DNA of 64,000 bases from Chitinophagales bacterium (GCA_017303855.1 JAFLBL010000018.1:1-64000), one strand, 5' to 3'. Shown: positions 1 to 8,584, numbered from the stretch's first letter. Made by a program: numbers and translations. The notes: generated from the letters alone by a model not told the origin.

Positions 1-56
1 CTTTACAGGCAACAGGATTTTAAGTCCTGCGCGTCTACCAGTTCCGCCACCCGGGC
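1..56 (-). tRNA. tRNA-Leu(UAA), cut by the window start
   Basis: Read on the minus strand the 5' end is GCCCGGGTGGCGGAA, typical of tRNA-Leu. An anticodon stem-loop follows (CAGGA, loop CTTAAAA, TCCTG) with anticodon TAA. The variable arm, T arm and 3' acceptor lie outside the window. It sits in the AT-rich end that may not belong to the rest of the window. Confidence 0.9.
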
Positions 57-184
57 TTACATATTTGGTAGAATGAACAAATTATCAAAATTTACCCATA
101 AATAAAAGGCATAATATTGGATTTTTTATACTTATTATGAATTTTTACCATTGCTTAAATTAATCTACCTATATAATTTAAGGT

Positions 185-1414
185 ATGATTAGCTCACAAT
201 TTTTTATTCCGCGGGAAGGGGAAAAGCATGCTCAGAATTTCAGGAGGGTAAGAATATTACCTGCTTATTCTTTTCCCCATATAAAAGAGTTTGATTTAGG
301 GCTTAAAGATAACAGCAGGAAAGTTTTTTATCATCTTGATTTGGATGCATTCTTTGCACAGGTAGAGCAGCGCGATAACCCCGAGCTAAAAGGCAAGCCT
401 GTATCAGTCGGCGGATGGGAAGATTCGAATGCCGGCATTGTTATGACGGCTTCTTATGAGGCAAGAAAGTATGGAGTCTCTACAGGCATATCAGTTATCG
501 ATGCTAAGAAAATCTGCCCCATGCTGATATCTCTCCCATGTAACGGACCAAAATATGAGCGAACTTTGTTAGATGTATTAACTATTCTAAAAGAGTATTT
601 TCCCCATGACTGCGTAGAGCAATACAGTATTGATGAGTGTTTTATGGAAGGCTCTGATATAGTAAGGAATTTTGATGAAGCAAAAAAGCTCGGAGAAAAA
701 GTAAAGAAAGCTATATGGGATGAGCTGGGACTATTCGTTTCTATCGGCGCATCATATAACAAATCTTATGCAAAAGCTGCAAGCAAACTTGATAAGCCAA
801 ACGGATTTACTCCTATAGAATTTGGAAAACCTGAGAGGATTCTTAAACTCTCCGCTGAAATCGGCCATTATATCGCCGATGCCCATGTACCCCTGCATGC
901 CTCCAGCAATCACAACGGACAGTTCACCAACCAACGCGGCATACATGGCTTCTGGGAAAGCCGGGTACCGGAATTGCTGGCCGAAAAATCCTGGGATTTT
1001 CTCATCGGCAACGCTTCTTATATCTCCAACCCCGGTTCCTTTATCTGGGCCCGTGTATTGGAAAGCGCAGCGGCCGTAGACACGGTACTGTCGATGGAAA
1101 AAAAACTATCCGCCCGGTTTCGTCCGGATCAGAAATACGCTTTTGAAGAAAGGAATGGCACGATCATTCGTCAGTATTCCGCTGCTTTCAGTACAAAATA
1201 TAATGACCTGATGAAAGGGATGGTGGAACGCCGCATGCGGCAATCAATCTATGCCGTGGCTTCTTTCTGGTATACCGCCTGGGTAAATGCCGGTCAGCCC
1301 GATCTTACCACCCTCACAGAAAGGGAGTTTACCGCGGCTGAACAGCTTGAATTTGAAGCATTGAACCAGTCCTGGAAAAACAGTGTGATTAAAGGTCGTG
1401 ATCATGACCACTAA
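185..1414 (+). CDS. Chimeric ORF: Y-family DNA polymerase N-part joined to zinc phospholipase C-like C-part
   Basis: Two unrelated families share one 409-residue frame. Residues about 45-215 are the catalytic palm/finger part of a DinB/UmuC-type translesion polymerase: the DLDAFFAQVEQ metal motif, the YSIDEC acidic motif and the SYNKSYAKAASKLDKPNG segment are visible. The thumb (HhH) and little-finger domains are absent. From about residue 222 the frame is the C-terminal half of a Bacteroidota zinc-dependent phospholipase C / S1-P1-like protein, with HYIADAHVPLH and GIHGFWESR metal-binding motifs but without the N-terminal half that supplies further ligands. Neither half should be a complete enzyme. 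The join falls at nt 830-852, where both families can plausibly read ERILKL. Base composition changes there: by eye lines 301-360 and 781-840 are about 33-37% GC and line 901-960 is about 53%. An assembly join or a real deletion fusion both fit; I favour the former. Confidence 0.75.
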   Translation: MISSQFFIPREGEKHAQNFRRVRILPAYSFPHIKEFDLGLKDNSRKVFYHLDLDAFFAQVEQRDNPELKGKPVSVGGWEDSNAGIVMTASYEARKYGVSTGISVIDAKKICPMLISLPCNGPKYERTLLDVLTILKEYFPHDCVEQYSIDECFMEGSDIVRNFDEAKKLGEKVKKAIWDELGLFVSIGASYNKSYAKAASKLDKPNGFTPIEFGKPERILKLSAEIGHYIADAHVPLHASSNHNGQFTNQRGIHGFWESRVPELLAEKSWDFLIGNASYISNPGSFIWARVLESAAAVDTVLSMEKKLSARFRPDQKYAFEERNGTIIRQYSAAFSTKYNDLMKGMVERRMRQSIYAVASFWYTAWVNAGQPDLTTLTEREFTAAEQLEFEALNQSWKNSVIKGRDHDH

Positions 1415-1473
1415 GGCGCTCAATTCCCTTAATTTTGCCACTCCATTTATTACCTCTAAACCCGAACGAGCCC

Positions 1474-2553
1474 GTGACGAAGGTGATCCATAATTTTAAC
1501 GCCGGTCCTTCCATTCTCCCGAAAGAAGTATTTGAAGCAGCCAGCAAAGCGGTACTGAACTTTAATGATACCGGTTTATCCATTTTAGAAATCGGTCACC
1601 GTACCTCCCTTTTTCAACCCGTTATGAATGAAGCCCGTTCCCTGGTTAAAGAGCTGATGGGACTGGGCGATAAACATGAAGTATTATTTCTTCACGGCGG
1701 GGCCAGCACACAGTTTATGCAGGTACCCATGAACCTGCTCAATGAAAATGATATTGCCTCCTACACCGAAACCGGTACCTGGGCGGGCAAAGCAATCAAA
1801 GAAGCCCGTTTATTCGGCCATGTGGAAATTGCAGGTTCATCGAAAACGGAAAACTATACCTGTATCCCCGACGAACTGAGCGTATCTCCCACGGCCGCCT
1901 ATCTGCATATCACTACAAATGAAACCATTGCCGGTACCCAATGGCATGCCATTCCGTATGACTGCGGAGTACCCCTGGTAGCCGATATGAGCAGTGATAT
2001 ATTGAGCCGCCAGCTGGACTTTAACCGGTTTGACCTGATCTATGCCGGCGCACAGAAGAATATGGGAGCCGCCGGGGTAAACCTGCTGGTGGTAAACAAA
2101 GAGATACTCGGTAAAGTAACCCGGACCATACCCACCATCCTGGATTACCGCAATCATATTGCCGAAGGCAGCATGCTGAATACCCCCCCGGTATTCGCCG
2201 TTTACGTGGTGCTGCTCACACTGCGCTGGCTGAAATCACAGGGAGGCGTAGCCGCAATCGAAAACAGAAACCGGGAGAAAGCCAATCTCTTCTATAACAC
2301 GCTCGATGCCCTGCCCCTGTTTCACGGTCCGGTAGCCACACCCGACCGCAGCTGGATGAATGCGGTTTTCGTAATGAAAGACCCCGCCCTGGAACAGGAG
2401 TTTATGGACTGGTGCAAGAAAGAAAATATGGTAGGCATTAAAGGACACCGCAGTGTCGGCGGTTTCCGGGTATCCATGTACAATGCCCTCACCATAGACA
2501 GTGTAAAAGCGCTCACCGACCTGATGAAAGAATTCGCAACAAAAAAAGGATAG
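1474..2553 (+). CDS. serC: Phosphoserine aminotransferase
   Basis: Class V PLP aminotransferase of serine biosynthesis, converting 3-phosphohydroxypyruvate and glutamate to phosphoserine; it can also act in pyridoxal phosphate synthesis. The 359-residue product opens with the family signature HNFNAGPSILP. It carries the PLP lysine in AGAQKNMG (about residue 195), the HGGASTQFMQ phosphate-binding segment, and GHRSVGGFRVSMYNA near the C-terminus. I chose the GTG at 1474 (MTKVIHNFNAGPS) because it puts the conserved motif at the expected distance from the N-terminus; the frame extends to a TTG at 1435 and a second GTG lies at 1483. The stop is followed two bases later by the DUF1015 gene, so the pair is an operon. 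No serA is visible here. Confidence 0.93.
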   Translation: MTKVIHNFNAGPSILPKEVFEAASKAVLNFNDTGLSILEIGHRTSLFQPVMNEARSLVKELMGLGDKHEVLFLHGGASTQFMQVPMNLLNENDIASYTETGTWAGKAIKEARLFGHVEIAGSSKTENYTCIPDELSVSPTAAYLHITTNETIAGTQWHAIPYDCGVPLVADMSSDILSRQLDFNRFDLIYAGAQKNMGAAGVNLLVVNKEILGKVTRTIPTILDYRNHIAEGSMLNTPPVFAVYVVLLTLRWLKSQGGVAAIENRNREKANLFYNTLDALPLFHGPVATPDRSWMNAVFVMKDPALEQEFMDWCKKENMVGIKGHRSVGGFRVSMYNALTIDSVKALTDLMKEFATKKG

Positions 2554-2555
2554 TA

Positions 2556-3776
2556 ATGGCCCTCATTAAACCGTTTCACGCGTTAAGACCCCAGCAACAA
2601 TTATCACAGCAGGTAGCTTCCCGCCCCTATGATGTACTGAACAGTGAAGAAGCCCGTGCCGAAGCAGCCGGCAATCCCTTCTCCTTTCTGCACGTTACCA
2701 AATCTGAAATAGACCTGCCCCCCGGTATTGATATACACAGTCAGGATGTATACGACAAAGCCAAGGAAAACCTGAATCAGTTTATCAGCAACGGCATTGT
2801 ATTCCGGGAAGAACAACCCTGTTATTATATCTACGAACTCGTGATGAAAGGAAGGAGCCAGACCGGCCTGGTCTGTGTATCCGCCGTGGATGATTATTTT
2901 AAAGACGTGATCAAAAAACATGAATTCACCCGGCCCGAAAAAGAAAAAGACCGGATTGATCACATGCGTACGATCCGCGCACAGACCGGCAATGTTTTTC
3001 TCGCCTACCGGGATGTGGAGGCCGTAAATCAGCTGATCAACAACTGGAAACAAGCCCATCAGCCGGTGTATAATTTCACGGCCGTCGACGGCATACAACA
3101 TGCGGTATGGGTAGTGAATGAGCCCGCGGTGGTAGATGCCATCAGTACGGAATTTCAAAAAAATGTGCCGGCCACTTATATCGCCGATGGTCATCACCGG
3201 GCCGCCTCCGCCGCCAAAGTAAGTAAGGCGCTGCCCGACAGTGAGGATGCCGGTTATTTCCTGACGACTATTTTCCCCGCGTCTGAACTGGCCATCCTGG
3301 ATTATAACCGGCTGGTAAAAGACCTTAACGGATTATCAGCGGAAAAATTCCTGGGTTCATTGCAGGATGATTTCTATGTAACACTGAGTCCGGAGCCCGT
3401 AAAGCCGGCTCACCTGCACGAATTTGGTCTATACCTCGATGGTAAATGGTATATCCTCGGTGCCCGCAAAGGTACCTGGACCGAAGACCCGATCGGGGTG
3501 CTGGATGTTACAATCCTGTCCAATAATATTCTGGATAAAATCCTTGATATAAAAGACCAGCGTACCGATAAACGGATCGATTTTGTTGGGGGTATACGCG
3601 GACTGAAAGAACTCGAAAGAAGAGTAAACAGCGGGGAAATGAAAGCCGCCTTCAGCCTGTATCCCGTAACCATTGAACAATTATTCAATATTGCCGACAG
3701 CGGCAATGTAATGCCTCCGAAAAGCACCTGGTTTGAGCCCAAACTGCGGGACGGTCTGCTGACCCACCTGATCTGA
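2556..3776 (+). CDS. DUF1015 family protein
   Basis: A 406-residue cytosolic protein of the DUF1015 family. Recognisable features are the N-terminal IKPFHALRP and VASRPYDVLN segments, which are strongly conserved in the family, and YIADGHHRAASAAK at about residues 208-221, a likely active or metal/phosphate-binding site. The gene starts two bases after the serC stop, an arrangement common in Bacteroidota and other bacteria where DUF1015 sits beside serC/serA. That suggests a role linked to serine metabolism, possibly as a kinase-like enzyme, but this is inference. The ATG start is well placed and the length is normal for the family. A strong hairpin follows at 3811. Confidence 0.88.
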   Translation: MALIKPFHALRPQQQLSQQVASRPYDVLNSEEARAEAAGNPFSFLHVTKSEIDLPPGIDIHSQDVYDKAKENLNQFISNGIVFREEQPCYYIYELVMKGRSQTGLVCVSAVDDYFKDVIKKHEFTRPEKEKDRIDHMRTIRAQTGNVFLAYRDVEAVNQLINNWKQAHQPVYNFTAVDGIQHAVWVVNEPAVVDAISTEFQKNVPATYIADGHHRAASAAKVSKALPDSEDAGYFLTTIFPASELAILDYNRLVKDLNGLSAEKFLGSLQDDFYVTLSPEPVKPAHLHEFGLYLDGKWYILGARKGTWTEDPIGVLDVTILSNNILDKILDIKDQRTDKRIDFVGGIRGLKELERRVNSGEMKAAFSLYPVTIEQLFNIADSGNVMPPKSTWFEPKLRDGLLTHLI

Positions 3777-3810
3777 GCCGGTACAAACGCAGAAATATTT
3801 GTTATTTTGC

Positions 3811-3850
3811 AACAGAGACGTTGATTCCAACGTCTCTGTTTGTTTAATTT
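3811..3850 (+). terminator. Intrinsic terminator after serC-DUF1015
   Basis: A perfect 13-bp inverted repeat (3811-3823 with 3828-3840, AACAGAGACGTTG) closes on an ATTC loop and runs into the T-rich TGTTTAATTT. It ends the serC operon just before the TPR gene. Confidence 0.85.
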
Positions 3851-3855
3851 GCGCT

Positions 3856-4875
3856 ATGATTCAACGAATTCTTTTAGGTTTTGCCTTATCCCTCTCCCTG
3901 GTAACCACCGCCCAGCCGGATGATATCAAACAATTACAGGAAACAGCCCGCACGTTTATGCGGAGCGGCGATTTTGACAATGCCATCATTGTGCTTACCC
4001 GTGCCCTGCAGCGCGACGGCAAGAACATGGAACTCCAGAAAGATCTCGTGATGAGCTATTACTATAAAAGGGATTACGCGAAAGCATTGGAAGGCGCCAA
4101 AGTACTGATTGACCGGGAAGATGCCGATGTGGTTAGTTTTCAGATTGCCGGTAATGTGTACAAAGCCCTTGAAGAAGTAAAGGATTGTGATAAGATGTAC
4201 AGGAAGGCCCTGAAGAAATTTCCCAAAAGCGGCCCGCTCTACAGCGAATACGGGGAGCTGCTCTGGGCGGCCAAAGATTTCTCCGCCATAAAACAATGGG
4301 AAGAAGGAATACGTACCGATCCCGGCTATAGTGGCAATTATTACAACGCCTCCGTCTTTTATTTCTATACAAAGGATAAAATCTGGAGCCTGATTTACGG
4401 GGAGATTTTTGTAAACATGGAAAGTCTCAGCGAAAGAGGTGCCGCCATGAAACAAATGCTGCTTCAGGGTTATAAAGAAAAACTCTTTTCAGATCCGGAC
4501 ATCATGAAAGGAGAAGAAAAAAATAAAAGCGAATTCGCCAAAGCCTTTTTACAAACAATCGGCAGGCAATCCGGCCTTGTAAAAAATGGCATCGGTACAT
4601 CTGTACTGACTATGATCCGGACCCGCTTTATCCTTGATTGGTATGAAGCTAATGGCGCTAAATTTCCCTTCCGTCTTTTCGATTACCATAAACAATTACT
4701 CGAAGAAGGGATGTTTGACGCCTACAATCAATGGCTGTTCGGCGCATCTGAAAACCTCGCCGCCTACGACAACTGGACAAAAACCCATGCCGAAGAATAC
4801 GGCCGGTTCAGCAAATTTCAGCAATCCCGCATTTTTAAAATGCCGGCCGGGCAGTATTATCAGGCAGCCGAATAA
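3856..4875 (+). CDS. Secreted or periplasmic TPR-repeat protein
   Basis: A 339-residue protein with an N-terminal signal peptide (MIQRILLGFALSLSLVTTAQ) followed by three or four tetratricopeptide-like helical pairs between about residues 25 and 170, for example FMRSGDFDNAIIVLTRALQRD and MYRKALKKFPKSGPLYSEYG. The C-terminal half has no motif I recognise. I chose the ATG at 3856 because the frame upstream (from 3799) runs back through the preceding terminator and lacks a secretory N-terminus. The gene stands alone after the serC operon. TPR proteins act as protein-interaction scaffolds; nothing here identifies the partner. The stop codon is the first base-triplet of a repeated AAGTACGA-type word. 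Confidence 0.85.
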   Translation: MIQRILLGFALSLSLVTTAQPDDIKQLQETARTFMRSGDFDNAIIVLTRALQRDGKNMELQKDLVMSYYYKRDYAKALEGAKVLIDREDADVVSFQIAGNVYKALEEVKDCDKMYRKALKKFPKSGPLYSEYGELLWAAKDFSAIKQWEEGIRTDPGYSGNYYNASVFYFYTKDKIWSLIYGEIFVNMESLSERGAAMKQMLLQGYKEKLFSDPDIMKGEEKNKSEFAKAFLQTIGRQSGLVKNGIGTSVLTMIRTRFILDWYEANGAKFPFRLFDYHKQLLEEGMFDAYNQWLFGASENLAAYDNWTKTHAEEYGRFSKFQQSRIFKMPAGQYYQAAE

Positions 4876-5034
4876 GTACGAGGTATGAAGTACGAAGTAC
4901 GAACGGCATTCGGTAAAACGGGTAGCGATACGGATTTTTGTGAACCTGCTGAGTACGGACTGTGGCCTCCCGACTCCCTACTCCTGACTCCCGACTCCTG
5001 ACTCCCGACTCCCTACTCCCTACTCCCGTCAACT
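4874..5034. repeat. Degenerate intergenic micro-repeats (AAGTACGA and CCCGACTCC words)
   Basis: After the TPR stop come several copies of a GAAGTACGA-like word (4874-4903). Bases 4970-5028 then hold about eight copies of ACTCCCGACTCC / CTACTCC variants in tandem. The second family is the reverse complement of the GTCGGGAGT word at 8525-8680 and 24180-24209. Unlike most gaps here, neither family has its inverted partner in this gap. Open frames through this stretch are artefacts of the repeats. Confidence 0.8.
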
Positions 5035-5101
5035 AATCAAAAAAATAGTATATTGAACCCACGATTAACTTCTTGTGTTGATATAAACTAAACGATTGCC
5101 C

Positions 5102-6886
5102 ATGACGGAGCCGAAACGACTTTTTGACTGCCTGGAATACCACCTTGAACGCACCCCGCTGGAAGTAATGCTGGCCGGAAAAGAAGGAGGACAATACAAA
5201 AAATACAGTACCACTGCCGTAAAAGAAACTGTAGACCGTTTGAGTGCCGGACTGCTCAGCCTGGGTGTCAGCTGTGGTGATATGACAGCCGAAGGCCGTG
5301 ATAAGATCGCCATCCTTTCCAAAAACCGGCCCGAATGGGTAATGCTGGATCTGGCGGTGCAACAGATTGGTGCCGTACTTACGCCGATTTATCCCACGAT
5401 TAATGTAAACGAACTGGAATTTGTGCTCAACGACGCACAGGTTAAATATGTATTTGTAAACGACGAGGAGCTTTTTCTGAAAGTCTATAGCCTGAAGGAA
5501 AAAGTGCATAGTCTGAAAGACATTTTCACTTTTGAACACGTACCTAATGCCACGCACTGGAAGGAAGTACTGGCCGGTTCCACTCCCGAACTGATAGCGC
5601 AGATTAAAAACGTATCGGAAAAAATTCAGTACGAAGACCTGGCTACGATCATTTACACATCAGGCACTACCGGTACACCTAAAGGAGTTATGCTGTCGCA
5701 CCGGAATATTCTTTCCAATGTTATGTCCAGTATGCCCTGTTTCCCCCCAGGTGAGGAAATGAAAGCCCTTAGTTTCCTGCCGCTCAATCATATTTTCGAG
5801 CGGATGGTTACCTATCTCTACCTGTACAGGGGCATTTCCATTTATTACGCGGAAAGCCTGGAAACGATTGCCGACAACCTGAAAGAAGTTCAACCGCACA
5901 TGTTTACGACGGTGCCGAGGCTGCTGGAAAAAGTATATGACAAGATCATGCAGAAAGGCAATGAGCTTACCGGTACCAAACGCAAACTCTTTTTCTGGGC
6001 ACATGGACTGGCCGAAAAATATGAGATCAATAAAGACCAGGGGGCGATGTATAATTTCAAACTGGGGCTGGCCAATAAAATTATTTTTTTCAAATGGAGG
6101 GAAGGTCTGGGTGGCAATATCAAGTGTATTGTAACCGGCGGGGCTGCCTGCCAGGTAAGACTGATCCGTATTTTCTCCGCGGCAAAGATTACAATCATGG
6201 AAGGGTACGGTCTTACAGAAACCTCACCGGTGGTAGCCGTTAACCGTTATGAAGAATCGGGCCGGCAGTTCGGCAGTGTGGGACCGCTGATAAACGGAGT
6301 GGAAGTAAAAATTGCGGAAGACGGAGAGATTCTTTGTAAAGGACCCAATATTATGATGGGCTACTACAAGCGCCCGGATCTTACAGATGAAGTGATTGAC
6401 AAAGACGGCTGGTTTTACTCCGGTGATATCGGTTCAATGACGGACAGGAATTTCCTGAAAATCACCGACCGCAAAAAAGAATTGTTTAAAACCAGCGGCG
6501 GAAAATATGTTGCACCCTTGCCTATTGAAAACCGGTTAAAGGAATCGCCCTTTATAGAACAGGTGATGCTGGTAGGGGCCGACCGTAAATTTGTAAGCGC
6601 CCTGATTGTACCTTCTTTCCCCAACCTGCTCGATTGGTGCCGGCACAACGGAATCAGTGTCACGAACCATGAGGAGGTGATCCGTGAACCAAAAGTAAAT
6701 GAGATGTACAAGGACCTGGTGGAGAGTTTTAATAAATACTTCAACCATGTGGAACAGGTGAAAAAATTTGAGTTGCTCTCGCATGACTGGAGTGTGGATA
6801 CCGGCGAATTAACACCGAAACTGTCCCTCAAACGGAAAGTAATTATCGAGAAATATAAAGAAGCAATTGACCGGATCTATAACTGA
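5102..6886 (+). CDS. Long-chain acyl-CoA synthetase (AMP-forming)
   Basis: A 594-residue ANL-superfamily enzyme that activates long-chain fatty acids to acyl-CoA through an acyl-adenylate, feeding beta-oxidation or lipid synthesis. Motif A3 (YTSGTTGTPKG, about residues 185-195), motif A5 (EGYGLTETSPV), motif A7 (WFYSGDIG) and A8 (ITDRKKELFKTSGGKYV) are all intact. Length and domain order match FadD15-type synthetases of Bacteroidota. The frame opens with TTG at 5096, but the ATG at 5102 gives the better start. It precedes a convergent sigma-factor operon with only six bases between stop codons. No transport or beta-oxidation partner is adjacent, although an enoyl-CoA hydratase lies about 3.6 kb downstream. 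Confidence 0.92.
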   Translation: MTEPKRLFDCLEYHLERTPLEVMLAGKEGGQYKKYSTTAVKETVDRLSAGLLSLGVSCGDMTAEGRDKIAILSKNRPEWVMLDLAVQQIGAVLTPIYPTINVNELEFVLNDAQVKYVFVNDEELFLKVYSLKEKVHSLKDIFTFEHVPNATHWKEVLAGSTPELIAQIKNVSEKIQYEDLATIIYTSGTTGTPKGVMLSHRNILSNVMSSMPCFPPGEEMKALSFLPLNHIFERMVTYLYLYRGISIYYAESLETIADNLKEVQPHMFTTVPRLLEKVYDKIMQKGNELTGTKRKLFFWAHGLAEKYEINKDQGAMYNFKLGLANKIIFFKWREGLGGNIKCIVTGGAACQVRLIRIFSAAKITIMEGYGLTETSPVVAVNRYEESGRQFGSVGPLINGVEVKIAEDGEILCKGPNIMMGYYKRPDLTDEVIDKDGWFYSGDIGSMTDRNFLKITDRKKELFKTSGGKYVAPLPIENRLKESPFIEQVMLVGADRKFVSALIVPSFPNLLDWCRHNGISVTNHEEVIREPKVNEMYKDLVESFNKYFNHVEQVKKFELLSHDWSVDTGELTPKLSLKRKVIIEKYKEAIDRIYN

Positions 6887-6892
6887 TCCGGA

Positions 6893-7360
6893 TTATTTCT
6901 TAGCCGTGCTGTCTTTCCGGCCGCGTTGCATCAGTTTCTGTACAAATTCATCGTACTTCAGCTGTTGTTGCGGATTGAGGAGGCTGCGCATTTTACGGAA
7001 ATGAGCAAATGTCATACTGTCGATCGTACTCTGCCAGGCGGCAATTTTATCGCGGTACACTTTTGCCATTTCTTCTTTCACGGCGGTATCTTTTACCAAT
7101 CCGAAATAAGTGGCTTTTGCGGCCCGCAGGGAATCATACAGGGGACGAACCGCTTTAAAGTGATCGTCTTTCATTTGTTTATGCGTAGCGGCCTGCTTTT
7201 CATCCATCCCTACTTCCTTTATCATCATTTCAGTCGGGTCGTTACGTTCGCGTTTTGCCGGTTTTTTTGTTTTTCCGTTAAGGAGAAAAAAAGCCAGCAC
7301 TATATTGGATACTACCAGAAGCCCGATCACTACGATCAGTAATTTGTTCCCGCTCTTCAT
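6893..7360 (-). CDS. Membrane-anchored Spy/CpxP-like (heavy-metal-sensor-like) protein
   Basis: A 155-residue protein with a single N-terminal membrane anchor (about residues 7-27). A mostly helical periplasmic part follows that resembles the Spy/CpxP/CnrR group: repeated charged helices and the region RSLLNPQQQLKYDEFVQKL, close to the LTpeQ-type signature of the group. The C-terminus is basic (KLMQRGRKDSTAKK). Its ATG overlaps the stop of the upstream gene in a TAATG arrangement, so it is translationally coupled to the third gene of an ECF sigma operon. In such operons this protein class modulates or senses envelope stress for the anti-sigma system; here that is inference from context. Confidence 0.78.
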   Translation of the reverse strand: MKSGNKLLIVVIGLLVVSNIVLAFFLLNGKTKKPAKRERNDPTEMMIKEVGMDEKQAATHKQMKDDHFKAVRPLYDSLRAAKATYFGLVKDTAVKEEMAKVYRDKIAAWQSTIDSMTFAHFRKMRSLLNPQQQLKYDEFVQKLMQRGRKDSTAKK

Positions 7361-7707
7361 TACCTGTCCTGATTTAAATTGTAATAAGAAATGGAACTGT
7401 TGCCTTCATTGAGGCGGTATTCCGCAGCTATGGATTGAAAACCGTCCGTTTCCGTAGCAACAACCGCATCGTCCGTGTTATTATTCGATTGGCTAAAAAC
7501 AACCAGTAAATTGATGAGCAGTATTATGGCCATACTGACAAAAGCAAAAGCAGGGCGCAGCAGCCAGAAACCACTGGTAGTGGGGCTGGCTTCATTTTCC
7601 ATCCTGGCCCTCAGCCGGGTATAGAAAAAATCAGGGGCAGCGGCCCGGGTGCAGCCATCCAGGCTGTCCATGATTTCGTCGATTCTATGTTGTTTGTTTG
7701 TGCTCAT
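7360..7707 (-). CDS. Small single-pass membrane protein, probable anti-sigma factor
   Basis: A 115-residue protein with an N-terminal cytoplasmic part (MSTNKQHRIDEIMDSLDG...), one transmembrane helix at about residues 53-72 (AFAFVSMAIILLINLLVVF) and a short, Asn/Ser-rich outer tail. Its position directly after an ECF sigma gene and before a CpxP-like gene, and its topology, point to a membrane anti-sigma factor. I see no clear zinc-binding HxxxCxxC motif. The frame can be extended to a TTG at 7761 overlapping the sigma stop; I prefer the ATG at 7707 because it leaves a sensible N-terminal domain. Confidence 0.7.
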   Translation of the reverse strand: MSTNKQHRIDEIMDSLDGCTRAAAPDFFYTRLRARMENEASPTTSGFWLLRPAFAFVSMAIILLINLLVVFSQSNNNTDDAVVATETDGFQSIAAEYRLNEGNSSISYYNLNQDR

Positions 7708-7757
7708 ATAGCTCTGTTTTGACGTTAACAGGGGGTAAAACCTTCGATTTACCCTAT

Positions 7758-8321
7758 TCAATCGTTTTCATTTTCCAATAATTTCCGGAGGTTTTGTTTA
7801 GCCCGGTGCATCAGCGATTCCACGGCCGCAACGGTGGTTCCCATCACATCACTAACCTCCTGATAACTAAGATCTTCCAGTTTGTGTAAGGTAAAAGCAA
7901 TTTTCTGATTTTCCGGCAATTTTCCAATGACTTTAAACAAACGGGTTGCATTTTCTTTCCGGTCCAGCTGAATTCCCGGATGATTAAAATCAGGAATTTC
8001 CTGTACGGGTTCATTATTTTCACCCATCAGGCGCTGAATAAATCCGAAACGTTTCTTGCTTTTCCGGCTCCGCAGCAGGTCAAGGGAGCGGGTGGTGGTA
8101 ATGCGGTAGATCCAGGTAGACAGTTTGGATTCGGCTTTAAAGGCGCCAATGGAGCGAAAGACCTGTATAAATACTTCCTGGGCCACGTCTTCCGCGTCTT
8201 CCGCACTTTGTACTATACCCATCGCCGTATTGTAAACCCTGTCCTGGTAGGTATCCACCAGGTACCGGAAAGCTGCTTCATCCCCTTTCCGGAGTCCTTC
8301 TATCAATTCAAACTCAGTCAA
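7758..8321 (-). CDS. ECF-family RNA polymerase sigma factor
   Basis: A 187-residue alternative sigma factor with only regions 2 and 4. Region 2 covers about residues 15-95 (YLVDTYQDRVYNTAMGIV, DAEDVAQEVFIQVFR, STWIYRITT). A linker follows, then region 4 at about residues 130-180 with the helix-turn-helix LEDLSYQEVSDVMGTTVAAVESLMHRAK. Region 1 and region 3 are absent, as usual for ECF sigma factors. The gene leads a three-gene operon with the probable anti-sigma factor and a Spy/CpxP-like protein, an arrangement seen for envelope-stress or metal-responsive regulation. The target regulon cannot be told from this window. Confidence 0.92.
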   Translation of the reverse strand: MTEFELIEGLRKGDEAAFRYLVDTYQDRVYNTAMGIVQSAEDAEDVAQEVFIQVFRSIGAFKAESKLSTWIYRITTTRSLDLLRSRKSKKRFGFIQRLMGENNEPVQEIPDFNHPGIQLDRKENATRLFKVIGKLPENQKIAFTLHKLEDLSYQEVSDVMGTTVAAVESLMHRAKQNLRKLLENEND

Positions 8322-8375
8322 CTACGGTTACTTAATTTAATAGCGAACTTACGAAATAGGCGCTTATTTCTTTTG

Positions 8376-8383
8376 TATATTTG
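8376..8383 (+). promoter_or_regulatory. Bacteroidota -7 promoter element for tRNA-Arg
   Basis: TATATTTG matches the TAnnTTTG consensus and lies 61 bases upstream of the mature tRNA. The hairpin at 8389-8440 would be in the transcribed leader. Confidence 0.6.
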
Positions 8384-8388
8384 CCCCC

Positions 8389-8440
8389 CTTCGCTAAAGC
8401 TACACGGTACCGGGCTTTGTCCTGCGTAGCTTTAGCGAAG
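8389..8440. repeat. Hairpin in the tRNA-Arg leader
   Basis: A perfect 15-bp inverted repeat (8389-8403 and 8426-8440, CTTCGCTAAAGCTAC) around a 22-base loop ends three bases before the tRNA. It could guide 5' processing, or be an inserted palindromic repeat; the word resembles dispersed GCTTTAGCGAAG-type repeats known from Bacteroidota genomes. Confidence 0.75.
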
Positions 8441-8443
8441 CAG

Positions 8444-8515
8444 GGTCCCGTAGTTCAATGGATAGAATAGAAGTTTCCTAAACTTTAGATACAGGTTCGA
8501 TTCCTGTCGGGACTA
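8444..8515 (+). tRNA. tRNA-Arg(CCU)
   Basis: The cloverleaf can be folded by hand: acceptor GGTCCCG with CGGGACT, D stem GTTC/GAAT, anticodon stem GAAGT/ACTTT with loop TTCCTAA (anticodon CCT), and T arm ACAGG-TTCGATT-CCTGT. CCA is not encoded. Its 3' half is the source of a set of degraded copies immediately downstream. Confidence 0.93.
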
Positions 8516-8584
8516 CTTATTTAGTCGGGAGTTAGTAGCCTGCCTGCCGGCAAAGGCAGGTCGGGAGTTAGTAGTCAATACAGG
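8501..8584 (+). repeat. 84-bp direct repeat, left copy (starts in tRNA 3' end)
   Basis: Begins inside the tRNA T arm (TTCCTGTCGGGACT) and continues through TTAGTCGGGAGTTAGTAG and a CCTGCC/GGCAGG hairpin to AATACAGG. The same 84 bases recur at 9564-9647 with five mismatches by my count. Direct repetition of a tRNA 3' end on both sides of a segment is the usual mark of tyrosine-recombinase integration at a tRNA. Confidence 0.85.

Noticed and set aside
4835..5032. Minus-strand frame with repeated GVRSRESGVGSRE
   Set aside because: Direct translation of the CCCGACTCC micro-repeats; no start signal or homology.
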